DNA of 64,000 nucleotides, taken from Terriglobia bacterium. Lineage in GTDB: Bacteria > Acidobacteriota > Terriglobia > Terriglobales > Acidobacteriaceae. Below are positions 8,101 to 16,616 of this stretch, in pieces. Numbering within the stretch: the first letter of the stretch is position 1; each line of letters starts with the position of its first letter. The DNA is taken from contig JAIQFP010000024.1 of the NCBI GenBank assembly GCA_020073165.1, positions 18,894-82,893 of the forward strand, in the 5' to 3' direction. The notes beneath the pieces are model-generated. The model did not search any database and was not told where the DNA came from. It saw nothing but the letters and a program-made list of their open reading frames with translations. The translations under genes and the position numbers were made by a program.

Positions 8101-10174
8101 GGCCGAGCCCTCGACGTCGGTTCCAGCGGCTAGTCCGACACCTGCACCGCCGAGCGCGCCAGCTCAACAACCGCCGCGCCCCGCCGCCAAGCCTTCCGCA
8201 AGGCTTTCCCTTGCGGCTTTCTTGTCCGTGCCCAAGCAGCGGACGATGGTGGGAGCCGGGGTTGGGGTAGTGCTGCTGCTGGTGGTGTCGTGGCTTGGTA
8301 TCCGGCACGGCCGTCACGCCAGCGTCCCGCCACCCGCGGCCCAAGTAAGTGTCCGCATTCATACCTCGCCTGCGGGGGCTGCCATCCGCATTAATAACGA
8401 GGTGCGGGGAGTGTCCGACCTGCAAGTTGGCTTGGCCCAGGGGAACTATCAAATCGAGGCCGAGTTGGACGGTTACCAACCGGCGATGACCACGCTGGAA
8501 GTCAAGCCCGGCGCTCCCAACTCCATTGCCCTGACGCTGCAACTCGCGCTGCCCGAATTGAGGCTGTCTTCCGACACCGGCACCGGAAAGATATCGTTCG
8601 ATGATGATCCTCCGGTGGACCTTGAGGGGGCGCTGTGGACGCTGGACAAGATCACAGCGGGAGACCACACCGTGAAGTTTGCCGGACCGCAGGGCGAGAC
8701 TTCCTTCAGTTTCGCGGTTGATCAGGGCACGCTGCCGGTTGTCAAAGGGCCGGTCACAGCCAACGGTGTCCTGGCTGTGGTTGTCGGCAACCTGGGTAGC
8801 CGGCTGCACATTTATTGCAGCGACCCGGCCGCCAAGGTGAGCCTGGACGGGCAGCCTGAGGCAGACGCGACGCCCGACGGGGTAGAGATGTCCCAGGTTT
8901 CGCCTGGCACTCACCAGCTGACGCTCACCCGGGGGAGCGACCAGTACAAGATGGACGTCGACGCGGGACCCGCACCCACGCTGACCGCGTTCCTGCAGTC
9001 GGGTCAGAACATTGGCACGCTGGTGGTGGTAACCGGCCAGGACCGGGCACGGGTTTATCTCAACGGGCAACTCCAGAAGCAGGCGACGGAAGGGGGTCAG
9101 TTGCGCATCCCCAATCTCGAGCCCAAAGATTATGTCGTCCGGGTCGCCAAGAATGGATTCCAGGAAGTACCCGAACAGAAGATCCGGATTCGCAAAGGCG
9201 AACAGGGCAAGCTGACCTTCAACCTGCAGCCCATTCCGCAATTCGCCTCGCTCTCCATTCAGAACGGAGTTCCGGGAACGGAAGTCCTGATCGACCAAAC
9301 GTCTGTGGGAACGGTGAATCCCGATGGGGCACTGAGTTTTGCGCAAGTGAACCCGGGCGACCATGTGGTCGAGCTGCGCAAAGATCGCTTCAAGCCCAAG
9401 CGGCTGCAGAAGCATTTCGTCGCCGGTGCGACCGTTCCAGTCGTGGGTGCCGAGGCTGGGCTGGAAGTGGCCGCCGGGGAGCTGCGGATCACCTTCACGC
9501 CTGCGGATGCCGCGGTGACGCTAGCCAAAGCTGGGCAGCTCCCCATTCGAGTGACCAGCGGCGCCGCACTAAGCGTACCGCCCGGCACCTATGTCCTTAC
9601 GGCGAAAACCGCCGACGGTCTGGCGCGGACTTCTACGGTGGAGGTCGCTGCCGGTGAATCCAGCAGCCTCGACTTGCCCCTGGGACCGAGCGGGATGTCG
9701 AAGTGGGACGACCCGGCAGGTTGGAAGTCCGAGAAGAATTGGTTCGTACACCGCGGGGGAGACTTCGTTTTGTACGGCAGCTCTCCGACTTCCGGGTCCT
9801 TTACCTTTACCGCCATGCTGCTCAAGGGTCGCCGGCTGCAATGGGTGCTTAACTACGTTGACAGCAACAATTACGGCTTGCTGCAGATGGATGAGAACTA
9901 CTTTTACCGCAGCGTAGTGCGCAACGGTCAGAAAACCGACGCCGCGAAGATCCCGCACAAGTGGGACAAGAAAACGTTCTGCTCGATGCAGATTCGGGTA
10001 TCGCCCAATGAGATCGTCCACCAGGTGCGGGAGAAAGACACCTGGGTCACCCTGGACACGTGGAGCCAACCTGGAGCCAACTTGAGCCTGGGCAAGTTTG
10101 GTTTCTACATTCCCGGCAACGACCAGGTGGCACTCTCCAACTTCAGCCACTACGCGGAGTTGAATCCCAGGTAA
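5177..10174 (+). CDS. Giant Ser/Thr protein kinase with TPR, membrane span, PEGA repeats and a C-terminal jelly-roll-like domain
   Basis: 1665 residues from the ATG at 5177, chosen because a GAGGGGG Shine-Dalgarno precedes it. Residues ~14-275 are a Hanks-type kinase: GQGGMG loop, K43, HRD at 138-140 with HRDLKPSNIF, DFG at 158, and GTLIYMSPEQ. Residues ~330-900 are TPR-like helical repeats (for example ALQKLQEVLQMEPDNATAL). A Pro/Ala-rich linker follows, with one transmembrane helix at ~1025-1044 (VGVVLLLVVSWLGI). Outside are at least four PEGA-type beta modules (~1056-1120, 1280-1346, 1357-1415, 1428-1493). The last ~160 residues resemble a DUF1080/concanavalin-like fold (WKSEKNWFVHRGGDFVLYG). 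The topology implies a cytoplasmic kinase linked to an extracytoplasmic sensing region. All catalytic residues are present. Confidence 0.9.
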   Translation: MDVPAAPRKLAGRYEVRQILGQGGMGLVYRAYDTVVRREVAVKTLLDIPDPASLQLFYKECDVLASMSHPNIVEIFDIGEFEEEGKQKPYFVMPLLPGTTLDEFIRKSSHRLTVERTVEIISQTCRGLQAAHERGLVHRDLKPSNIFVMEDDSVKIIDFGVAHMADTRTTRGQKGTLIYMSPEQIEMKPLSALSDIFSLSVVCYEALTGRQPFQRARADEIVDAILHQIPPPASELNPAVSQAISRVVHKGMAKQSWHRFSSAREFGDTLNKALRGEAIEFFDPSRTRPRVERATKALQEGDYQFAGEILGELEAEGHLDTSIASLRQQLDGAVRRKTIAQLMDGAKARFEEEEDPLALQKLQEVLQMEPDNATALALKSKIENRRSGRQIDNWYRLARQHMDNHAYPHAREALQNVLQLRPNETRALQLISEVDRGEQEYNKLRQEKTQLHRAAMEAWQKGDVSSALMKLGVVLELDRKAPDSSVTDSAGTYQSFYNQVRSEHDAMNAAYAEARKHLSDRNFGKALALCETYLGKYPNNALFQALKYDIEEQQRQELSAYIASVDRQVEAEADLDKRVNILQDALTQHPGESHFERALRLVQDKRDLVNSIVARAHLHEEQGAFGDALNDWEILRTIYSQYPGLKFEIERLQKRREQQSRIEAKSSLVEQVDACLHSSDYARALDLLEKGKLEFPNDAELVELEKLASEGVQRKAEAHRLMTEGQEMCAQGRFVDGSKLLRQAYELDENNTLTRAVLSNALIEQAKRVVDSNWQEAERLAQQSLDLNPGHPMGKTIRSLILDQKREQVVNDCLSQARKLQAAADLAGALSRIEGGLAAYPREPRLLQVQDTIQKELQAQRRQMRRRDLEELRGLEGEAAAATDPALRQSFAERVRTLAEKYADDQEVVSVADGLLQRLNLPKTSRPSAGVKAGEEETQVELAPGSKAPLAASDSATMSLYSSPTVAVPPAGEGKAEPSTSVPAASPTPAPPSAPAQQPPRPAAKPSARLSLAAFLSVPKQRTMVGAGVGVVLLLVVSWLGIRHGRHASVPPPAAQVSVRIHTSPAGAAIRINNEVRGVSDLQVGLAQGNYQIEAELDGYQPAMTTLEVKPGAPNSIALTLQLALPELRLSSDTGTGKISFDDDPPVDLEGALWTLDKITAGDHTVKFAGPQGETSFSFAVDQGTLPVVKGPVTANGVLAVVVGNLGSRLHIYCSDPAAKVSLDGQPEADATPDGVEMSQVSPGTHQLTLTRGSDQYKMDVDAGPAPTLTAFLQSGQNIGTLVVVTGQDRARVYLNGQLQKQATEGGQLRIPNLEPKDYVVRVAKNGFQEVPEQKIRIRKGEQGKLTFNLQPIPQFASLSIQNGVPGTEVLIDQTSVGTVNPDGALSFAQVNPGDHVVELRKDRFKPKRLQKHFVAGATVPVVGAEAGLEVAAGELRITFTPADAAVTLAKAGQLPIRVTSGAALSVPPGTYVLTAKTADGLARTSTVEVAAGESSSLDLPLGPSGMSKWDDPAGWKSEKNWFVHRGGDFVLYGSSPTSGSFTFTAMLLKGRRLQWVLNYVDSNNYGLLQMDENYFYRSVVRNGQKTDAAKIPHKWDKKTFCSMQIRVSPNEIVHQVREKDTWVTLDTWSQPGANLSLGKFGFYIPGNDQVALSNFSHYAELNPR

Positions 10175-10213
10175 CGCGGAAGGCTGTCCATAGCCTGAAA
10201 GAAAACCTCGCAC

Positions 10214-10234
10214 TGTAGTAAAACTGTAGTAGTT
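10214..10234. repeat. Paired TGTAGTA direct repeat just before tRNA-Ser
   Basis: TGTAGTA occurs at 10214-10220 and again at 10225-10231, an 11-base period, ending three bases before the tRNA. An almost identical pair lies at 14596-14613. The motif resembles half-sites of BlaI/MecI-type operators, but here they are direct, not inverted. Confidence 0.5.
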
Positions 10235-10236
10235 GC

Positions 10237-10326
10237 GGAGAGGTGGCCGAGTGGTTGAAGGCGCCAGTCTTGAAAACTGGAATACGGGAAACCGTATCGG
10301 GGGTTCGAATCCCTCCCTCTCCGCCA
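10237..10326 (+). tRNA. tRNA-Ser (anticodon UGA)
   Basis: A 90-base class II tRNA with the CCA tail encoded. The acceptor stem GGAGAGG pairs with CCTCTCC, the discriminator is G, and the D-arm has GTGGCCGAGTGG. The anticodon stem CCAGT/ACTGG encloses loop CTTGAAA (anticodon TGA). A long variable arm (ACGGG...CCGT) and the T-arm GGGGGTTCGAATCCCTC follow. An ORF translating the tRNA itself (RVVEGASLENWN...) is the usual artefact and is not a gene. Confidence 0.97.
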
Positions 10327-10467
10327 GAGGCTTTTTCGCAATGGGGACGACTATCACGAGTCCCGCAAAGGAGGACTGGTTCACCCAGTCAGAAAGTGTG
10401 CCTGTGAGGAGTGCGGCCAACAAGGACGGAAGGTCGGAGTTCACTGCCATGAATCGGAACACAATCG

Positions 10468-12402
10468 TCACGGTGTTGCTCGTGATCGCAGCGGCAAGCG
10501 CTGGCAATCGGCCTCTTCATAGCTGGTTCGATATGGAGAGGCCGAACTCCCCCAAAACCTTACACCTCGAGCAAGGTTGAGCAATCTCCTTTCGTGGGAA
10601 CGGGGCCTTGGCCGGCAGGATGAATTTGTGCGTTGTGCATCGAGCGAGATAGGGAAAGCTAAGCGCGCCTGCTGGAAGAATTTCAGCCCCTTTGATTCAT
10701 TGCGGGGGCTCATTGCTTTGACGCTAAACTCCTGACCGGCAATGGGCGCCAGAAACGGAATGACGTAGCCCTTGACTTCGACTTTGCCCGCCTTCTTGGC
10801 CTCAACCATGAGGTCGTACTTGAACTCACCCCGGCGGAAGGCCTCGTCGCTCAAGCGGAACACCAGCATCTCGTTCCTTGAATTGCGCAACGAGATCTGT
10901 TCTGGCGTCACATTCTTGACGACGAGGAGGATTTCTCCCCCTTCTTTCTCCTCGCGTTTCTCTTTGGACTCTCCTTTTTCGATGGTTTCCCGCGGAGCTT
11001 CCTCCTCGCGGTTTTCCTCGGGCGTCTGGAAGCCAGGAATGAGCTGGCGAGCCTTCGCCAGGTTGGTTGCAGGGAAGTTGCCCGGCCGCCACTCCGGAGC
11101 CGGTATGTCCCCCGGACCGTCCAAGGTAGGGAACATGATTAGGGTTTGGCCTGCTGCCAACTCGCGGTGGTTATTCCGGATGACGAATTCGCCCACCACC
11201 ACGGGAAGCGCAATCATCCTCGATCCTTCCGCGATGAACAACGGCCGTGCTCCGGGCGCGGTGAGCTCCGGGATGCTGATGTAAGCCGCATCGGTGGTTT
11301 CGGCCACGATCGTCGCCGGACGGTCTTCGAAGGCCGCAAAGGTCTTGCTGCTGTCGCCGTTGAACGGGCCGCTCACCGTGCAGAGCCCGCCCTTTAAGCA
11401 GAGCGCCGCCGCGTGGAACGATTTCGGCAATTGCGGCTTCTCGGCTGGATCCAGGGGAAGGGTCAGCATTTTCGAGACGGAATGAGCAGGATTGCCGGCT
11501 TGCCGGAAAGTTATGCTCAGCTCTGCGCCACGGCGCGGAACCACCAGGGTGATGGGCCCGTCGGCCCGCTGTGGCTTTTCGCCCGGCGCCTCGAACCACC
11601 AACCCGACAATCGTGACGCTTCTCCGGCGGACTCGAACGGCACCTCTATGCGCCTGACTGTGACTTCCGGCATTTCGTCATATTGGTCCGGATTCTCCAC
11701 CACTGTCCCGGAGACCCGCTCACCGGGACGAAGCTGCGCAGGGAAAACCAGGCCTACCTCTTGCTGTACCGTGGTGATGGGTAGGTGGAGCGGAGTCGCA
11801 GGCTGCATGTGCCCGATCTTCTGTTCGCGGCGGGCCGTTTTTCGTGCGGCCTGGAGATTGTGCATCACCTCGCTATAAGTGAACCTCTTTACCTCCGCTT
11901 CACCGCTCTCCTCCTCGCCTGCAGGACACTCGACAGCTCCGTACTCGTGCGTCGCAACGCTCCATTCGGAGCAGCGATACACTCCAGTCCAGGGATCGTG
12001 CGTCAATTTGTGGCCGGCGACTTGTTTGCCCGACTCGTCGAAGAGTTCGATGAATTCGCCGGTGAAGTTCGCGCTCTCGTCATAGGTGTTACGTGCCACT
12101 CTGCGGGCCTTGCCGTTGGGCCAATAGCTGGTGTCAGTTTGCTGCGCAACGTAGTAGCCGGGGAGATACTCGTAGTCCACCTTCTGCTGGAGTTTGCCCT
12201 CGGCGTCGAGGGTCCGCATCTGGGTGACTTTTTCGGCAGCGTTGTAGTCAGTTTCGATTCTTCCGCCCACCCCGTTGTTCTCCACCACGGTGTGTTGGGC
12301 CATTGCAGCGGCTGCGCTGCACGCCAGTAGCGCCAACAGCGCGAATACCCACGCGAGTACCCACGAAAGACGCGAAACCCAAGCGTGCTGAACTTGTGGC
12401 AC
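10468..12402 (-). CDS. Large secreted protein of unknown function
   Basis: 644 residues from a GTG at 12402 with AGGGG upstream. A signal peptide (LSWVLAWVFALLALLACSAAAAMAQ) is followed by a mixed beta region whose start (GKLQQKVDYEYLPG, YWPNGKARR, GEFIELFDESGKQV) recalls short MORN-like or YwqK-like repeats. A Glu/Lys-rich linker lies near residues 455-495 and a beta-rich region after it. No enzymatic motif was recognised. The last ~60 residues (RTNSSCRPRPRSHERRLLNLARGVRFWG) do not look like the rest and could reflect a shifted frame near the 3' end. Confidence 0.7.
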   Translation of the reverse strand: MPQVQHAWVSRLSWVLAWVFALLALLACSAAAAMAQHTVVENNGVGGRIETDYNAAEKVTQMRTLDAEGKLQQKVDYEYLPGYYVAQQTDTSYWPNGKARRVARNTYDESANFTGEFIELFDESGKQVAGHKLTHDPWTGVYRCSEWSVATHEYGAVECPAGEEESGEAEVKRFTYSEVMHNLQAARKTARREQKIGHMQPATPLHLPITTVQQEVGLVFPAQLRPGERVSGTVVENPDQYDEMPEVTVRRIEVPFESAGEASRLSGWWFEAPGEKPQRADGPITLVVPRRGAELSITFRQAGNPAHSVSKMLTLPLDPAEKPQLPKSFHAAALCLKGGLCTVSGPFNGDSSKTFAAFEDRPATIVAETTDAAYISIPELTAPGARPLFIAEGSRMIALPVVVGEFVIRNNHRELAAGQTLIMFPTLDGPGDIPAPEWRPGNFPATNLAKARQLIPGFQTPEENREEEAPRETIEKGESKEKREEKEGGEILLVVKNVTPEQISLRNSRNEMLVFRLSDEAFRRGEFKYDLMVEAKKAGKVEVKGYVIPFLAPIAGQEFSVKAMSPRNESKGLKFFQQARLAFPISLDAQRTNSSCRPRPRSHERRLLNLARGVRFWGSSASPYRTSYEEADCQRLPLRSRATP

Positions 12403-12809
12403 GAGCTATCCCCTTAAAAGAGTTTGAGAAAGTCAGGCGGATGAATTGTGGGAAGCCTTCGATGAGTCGGCTTCACAACGGGCCGCGGCGTGATTGAAGA
12501 CCTGTTCCACCGATAGCGGATGATCGCCCTCCGGGTCAGCAGGGGTTGGAGTTTACCACGCAGGACGTGGAACGATGGCAACGCGTTTCATCTCGCCAGC
12601 AGCGCCTGATCGGCAAGCGTCAGGTCCTCTCCATTTCGGCCTCTTTTCGCGTAAATGCTGGCTTTTCCAAGGTTTGGTCAGGAACGCAGCACCCTCAGCA
12701 CATACTTTTGTCCTTAATTACTACTACGACAAGTAGTTGTAAGGCAGCTCAACCTGTGTTCAAATGCCTCGGCCACTAAAACAAGCAGGAAGGGAGCAGC
12801 GGAAAAGTC
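12403..12809. other. 407-base intergenic region between divergent secreted-protein genes
   Basis: No convincing coding sequence was found; a 77-codon frame at 12546 lacks a good start and resembles nothing. The region must hold the promoters for both flanking genes. The one clear signal is the dyad at 12718-12742, 68 bases before the 12810 gene. Confidence 0.6.
12718..12742. promoter_or_regulatory. Operator-like dyad upstream of the 12810 gene (BlaI/MecI style)
   Basis: TTACTACTAC (12718-12727), a 5-base spacer, and GTAGTTGTAA (12733-12742) match as an inverted repeat at 9 of 10 positions. TACTAC/GTAGTA half-sites are typical of BlaI/MecI-family repressors, which are abundant in Acidobacteria. 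The regulator assignment is inference. Confidence 0.55.
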
Positions 12810-14450
12810 ATGAGGAAAGCAAAACCCACAGGGGCGTACTTGCTCGCCACGGTCGTCCTATTGCTATGCAGTCTGCCGCTAGCGGCGCAAGACCCCGCCC
12901 ACCACGCGGTTGCATTTGGCATTTCGGCGCCCCTCGGGGATCTGGCCAAGCTGCCCCAGCCCCTGCAGTACGGTTTTCATGAAGCCAATCCGGTTCACCG
13001 GGTCCCCAAGCGTTCCTTCGGACAAGTCGTGGACGCGGTGGAACAGAGCTCGATCGCCAGCCCAGCAGCCAATTACACCATCGGAGCGAACTTTCTGGGC
13101 GTAGGTAACGGCTTCCCCGGGTACAGCGTTCCTGACGCGCCTCCCGATACCAACATGGCAGTGGGCGACACCCAAATTGTCCAGTGGGTGAACGTCTCCT
13201 ACACGGTCTGTCAGAAGACCTCACCCTTTACGTGTGGCCCGGCGATCGCAGGCAATGCACTTTGGTCGGGGCTTTCGGGAAGTCCATTGTGCAAGACCCA
13301 AAACGCAGGCGACATTATCGCGCAGTGGGACGTGAAGGCACATCGCTGGCTCCTGACCCAGAACGTGTTCACCTCTCCCTACGCCGTTTGCGTGGCGATC
13401 TCCACCAGCCCCGACGCCAATGGCACTTATTTTCTTTATCAGTTTTCAGTCCCGGGTAACGGCTTCCCCGACTATCCGAAGTGGGGAATCTGGCCCACGG
13501 ACTACGGCCAGGCGGTGAATAACTTCGGTCCAGGCGGAAGCGGCTTCCTGGGTCCTCAAGTCTGCGTCTACAACCGTAAGAAGATGCTGGCGGGCGACCC
13601 AACGGCGGAGCAGATTTGCCACCAATACACCGCCACAGAGGATGGCTTGCTACCCGCCGATCAGGATTCCTCCGCCAACCCCCCGGCTGGCCAGGACCAC
13701 TTCTTTATTGGCAGCGTGGGCGACGTGGACAACGCGCACTTGTCCCTGTACGCAGTACACATCAAGAACCTCAATGACTGGTCGCAAGGCGCCATCTTCA
13801 CCGGCGACGGCAACTCCCAGTTGATCAGCATTGCCTCCTTCAACCCGGCCTGCGGCAACTATGGCGGGGCTTGCGTTCCACAAAAGGGAGTAACCGACTT
13901 GCTCGACTCTCTGGGCGGCCGCTTGATGTATCGCTTCGCTTACTTCAACGAGCGCAGGGGGCAGCACTGGCTGACGAACTTTGATGTTGCCGCGTCGGGT
14001 GGCCAGAACGGCGTGCGCTGGATGGAGATCATAGCGCCTCAGCGCAAGGTCAATGTCAGTTCGCTCAAGGTCCACCAGCAAGGTACCTATGCTCCCGACG
14101 GAAACTGGCGGTGGATGGGTTCAGTCGCCAGGGACAAGGTGGGTAACATCCTGGTCGGCTACAGTGAATCCTGCGGCACTACCTGTTCCGGGGGGACGCC
14201 AATGTTCCCGTCGATCTTCGTGGCCGGTCGGTTGCCCAGCGATCCCTTGGGCACCTTGGAACCCGAGGTGCTGGTGGTGGGCGGTGCCGGTTCACAGCCG
14301 GACACCTCCAACCGCTGGGGCGACTACAGCTCCATGCGTATCGACCAGGACGGTTGCACCTTCTGGTACACCACCGAGTATTACAAGGTTACACAAAGCT
14401 TCGACTGGAGCACGCAGATTGCTTCCGCGAAGTTCGCGAACTGCCAGTGA
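12810..14450 (+). CDS. Secreted protein of unknown function (acidobacterial type)
   Basis: 546 residues. Residues 1-26 form a signal peptide (YLLATVVLLLCSLPLAAQ). The mature protein has recurring motifs suited to an extracellular beta fold: PPDTNMAVGDTQIVQWVN, FFIGSVGDVDNAHLSLYAVH and GDYSSMRIDQDGCTFWYTTEYY. There are several Cys (for example CQKTSPFTC, CGTTC) that could form disulfides after export. I recognise the style from acidobacterial genomes but cannot name a function. A dyad operator lies 68 bases upstream and a strong terminator 54 bases downstream, so it is probably a single-gene unit. Confidence 0.75.
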   Translation: MRKAKPTGAYLLATVVLLLCSLPLAAQDPAHHAVAFGISAPLGDLAKLPQPLQYGFHEANPVHRVPKRSFGQVVDAVEQSSIASPAANYTIGANFLGVGNGFPGYSVPDAPPDTNMAVGDTQIVQWVNVSYTVCQKTSPFTCGPAIAGNALWSGLSGSPLCKTQNAGDIIAQWDVKAHRWLLTQNVFTSPYAVCVAISTSPDANGTYFLYQFSVPGNGFPDYPKWGIWPTDYGQAVNNFGPGGSGFLGPQVCVYNRKKMLAGDPTAEQICHQYTATEDGLLPADQDSSANPPAGQDHFFIGSVGDVDNAHLSLYAVHIKNLNDWSQGAIFTGDGNSQLISIASFNPACGNYGGACVPQKGVTDLLDSLGGRLMYRFAYFNERRGQHWLTNFDVAASGGQNGVRWMEIIAPQRKVNVSSLKVHQQGTYAPDGNWRWMGSVARDKVGNILVGYSESCGTTCSGGTPMFPSIFVAGRLPSDPLGTLEPEVLVVGGAGSQPDTSNRWGDYSSMRIDQDGCTFWYTTEYYKVTQSFDWSTQIASAKFANCQ

Positions 14451-14504
14451 AGCGCGGGAAAGCCGGCGGAGCCTGAAGCTCCGCTGGGTTTCGTGACAAA
14501 CTCA

Positions 14505-14535
14505 GGGCATCCCGGACGCGGGATGCCCTTTTTCT
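14505..14535 (+). terminator. Rho-independent terminator of the 12810 gene
   Basis: A perfect 9-bp stem GGGCATCCC (14505-14513) / GGGATGCCC (14520-14528) with a 6-base loop is followed directly by five T. It ends the secreted-protein gene. Confidence 0.9.
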
Positions 14536-14595
14536 GGCCGCTAGTGCTGACGATTACCGCCTAACGAGCGGCCCGCCTCAGCTTCCGGATTGGGC

Positions 14596-14620
14596 TGTAG
14601 TAAGAGTGTAGTAGTTCTAC
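14596..14620. repeat. Second TGTAGTA pair
   Basis: TGTAGTA at 14596-14602 and 14607-14613, again with an 11-base period, followed by GTAGTTCTAC. About 21 of 24 bases match the copy in front of tRNA-Ser. The surrounding 14536-14735 stretch holds no gene that I can support. Confidence 0.5.
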
Positions 14621-14735
14621 GCTCAGAACCCTGCAGATCAGGTCATAACGATTCAAGTTGAAGGTATCCAGGTCTCTCTCGAATTCGGCGTCATAGGCCG
14701 ACATCGACGGTATACCGGGATGCGCGCGTGGATTG

Positions 14736-15257
14736 TCAGTTTTTCTTCTCAGCGGCGCCCGCCTGAGTGCCTTCAATAATCTGCGGTACGAGACGCTCCG
14801 AGAATCCAGCGATAAACGACCAAAAGAGCAGTTTCGCAAGGTCCGCACCGGTTGCGGGATAGGTTCGTGACAAAAAGGCTCTTACATCTTCCGCGGAAGG
14901 GATGGGCTGCGAAAAGGAGGGACTCGCGAACTTCGGAAACAGTGCGCCCTCCACGATGTTGCTTAGGAAGCCAATGTAGAGCACGCCTGCAAATATGCCA
15001 CCGTAGATAGGTATTAACAGAATCTGAAACCAGGACTGGGAGAGGAGTTCCAGTTCTTCATCCCCGAACTTCTTGAGGCGCTGCTGGATGCTCACAAAAC
15101 CGCCGAGAAGGCCGCAGCCGAAGCATGCCCAGGACACCATGAATCGATCACCGCGCAGGAGCGTAAACGCAAAGACGAGCACCACACACATGAGGGCTCC
15201 AAAGGTCAAAATGATCAGGCGTCTCGTGATCCTGAGCAGCCTCTCAGTGCGCGTCAT
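14736..15257 (-). CDS. Small integral membrane protein, unknown function
   Basis: 173 residues with about four membrane helices: LIILTFGALMCVVLVFAFTLL, WACFGCGLLGGFVSI, ILLIPIYGGIFAGVLYIGFL and a re-entrant or final LAKLLFWSFIAGFSERLVPQIIEG. The last motif, FIAGFSER, is seen in several bacterial membrane-protein families of unknown role. It starts at an ATG with no strong ribosome site. The next gene on the same strand (glycosyltransferase) ends 87 bases upstream. Confidence 0.7.
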   Translation of the reverse strand: MTRTERLLRITRRLIILTFGALMCVVLVFAFTLLRGDRFMVSWACFGCGLLGGFVSIQQRLKKFGDEELELLSQSWFQILLIPIYGGIFAGVLYIGFLSNIVEGALFPKFASPSFSQPIPSAEDVRAFLSRTYPATGADLAKLLFWSFIAGFSERLVPQIIEGTQAGAAEKKN

Positions 15258-15343
15258 AGATAGGTCAATTGTGCCAGATACATGCTCTTCACGGAAGTCA
15301 GTAGCGTTTGTGGCAGCCGGGCGGGATTTCGTATCCCGATACC

Positions 15344-16516
15344 CTATAGAAGGCGTGTTGACTTAGGACCGCAAGTCTCCTCCAGCAGGGAGAGCCAGGC
15401 TTGAGCAATTACATCCCAATCGAAAAGGCGCCGGCAGCGCTCATATCCGGCACGGCCTATGCGACGGCGCTCGTCCGGGCTGGCGAGCAGGCGGGATAGA
15501 CTGGCTGAAAATGATGCGGTGTCTTCTGGATCCACCAGCACACCTGTCTCTGCAAGAACCTCCGGGACTCCGCCCCGATTCGTGGCGACGACTGGAGTGG
15601 CGCAGGCCATAGCTTCTGCGTTTACAAGCCCGAAGGGTTCCTGGAACAGGGACGGACAGCTGAAGACCGTGGCTCGCTGAAACCAACCGGGCAGCTCCCG
15701 GTCATGGTGAAGGTAGCCCGCGAACTCAATTTGGCCTCCATGGTGGCGGTGTATTGACTCAACCAGCTCTCGAACCTGCCGCACATAGGGGGTTTCTTCG
15801 TGGGTACCGAAGCCGGTGGCGCCTGCAATCACCAACTTGGCGTCTGGATCAGCCTTCAACACCTCGCGATAGGCCTGCACCAGTTGAAGCACTCCTTTGT
15901 CGGGTATGACCTTGCCTACGAAAAAAATGGTCTTTGGCTCACGCAATTCCTCGCGTGGGTTGAACAGCCGGGTGTTAACGCCGTTGAAGATGACGCTAGC
16001 CTTTCCTGCTATGGAAGCCGATTTCGGAGCAAATTGCTCACGCAGGTAAGTGCTGCACACGACGACCCTATCGACTGCGGATGCCAGGCCGTCCAGCATC
16101 TCGGCTGTCCAGTGACCAAGATGATCGTTCTGCAAATGCAGCACAATGCGGCCCTGATATCCGTAGTCCCTTAACCACGACACCCAAGCGGGCCGATTAT
16201 GAATGTGGACCAGGCTGAATGGCCGCAAGCGCTTCAGCAACGAGCGCAGCCAGACTTGATGTTGATACTGCCGAAGCAGGGGAGCCCTGGCGATCGCCTC
16301 GCAAACGTGTGCTCCCACCCAGTTCGAGATGTAGGGAAGCGGGTAGAGATCCTCTTTGCGCGTTGGGAAACCGAAAACGGTGACTTGTAAGTCCTTCTCC
16401 AACCGCTTGTACACTTCGTATGTCCAACGTGCCAGGGCGCCACCGTAGTACGCGCTAAACTTGACGCGGTCGGGAATGAGGACGGCCACGGAGGGCACTG
16501 TCGGCTTGTGATCCAT
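15344..16516 (-). CDS. Family 4 glycosyltransferase
   Basis: 390 residues with the GT-B layout. The N-terminal acceptor domain includes GGALARWTYEV, the linker VIFNGVNTRLFNP, and the C-terminal donor domain FFVGKVIPDKGVLQLVQAY. The EX7E signature is EPFGLVNAEAMACATPVVAT followed by GGVPEVL and GVLVDPED. It transfers a sugar from a nucleotide or other activated donor during glycan or envelope polysaccharide synthesis; the acceptor is not predictable. The ATG has GCGGAG seven bases upstream. No other polysaccharide genes are adjacent. Confidence 0.9.
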   Translation of the reverse strand: MDHKPTVPSVAVLIPDRVKFSAYYGGALARWTYEVYKRLEKDLQVTVFGFPTRKEDLYPLPYISNWVGAHVCEAIARAPLLRQYQHQVWLRSLLKRLRPFSLVHIHNRPAWVSWLRDYGYQGRIVLHLQNDHLGHWTAEMLDGLASAVDRVVVCSTYLREQFAPKSASIAGKASVIFNGVNTRLFNPREELREPKTIFFVGKVIPDKGVLQLVQAYREVLKADPDAKLVIAGATGFGTHEETPYVRQVRELVESIHRHHGGQIEFAGYLHHDRELPGWFQRATVFSCPSLFQEPFGLVNAEAMACATPVVATNRGGVPEVLAETGVLVDPEDTASFSASLSRLLASPDERRRIGRAGYERCRRLFDWDVIAQAWLSLLEETCGPKSTRLL

Positions 16517-16616
16517 CGAACTCCGCTGTCCTCCGGGTGGGATTAGCCGGTGGTCGCACTTATACGCTGCACTCGATGCGCCGAGCCGGCGGGCTGCGAG
16601 ACCTGCCCCGGCGGCG

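Noticed and set aside
10233..10580. 115-codon frame beginning in tRNA-Ser
   Set aside because: Its start is the tRNA read as protein (a well-known artefact); the rest, including a hydrophobic MNRNTIVTVLLVIAAASAG stretch, lacks a ribosome site and overlaps the 3' end of the secreted-protein gene.
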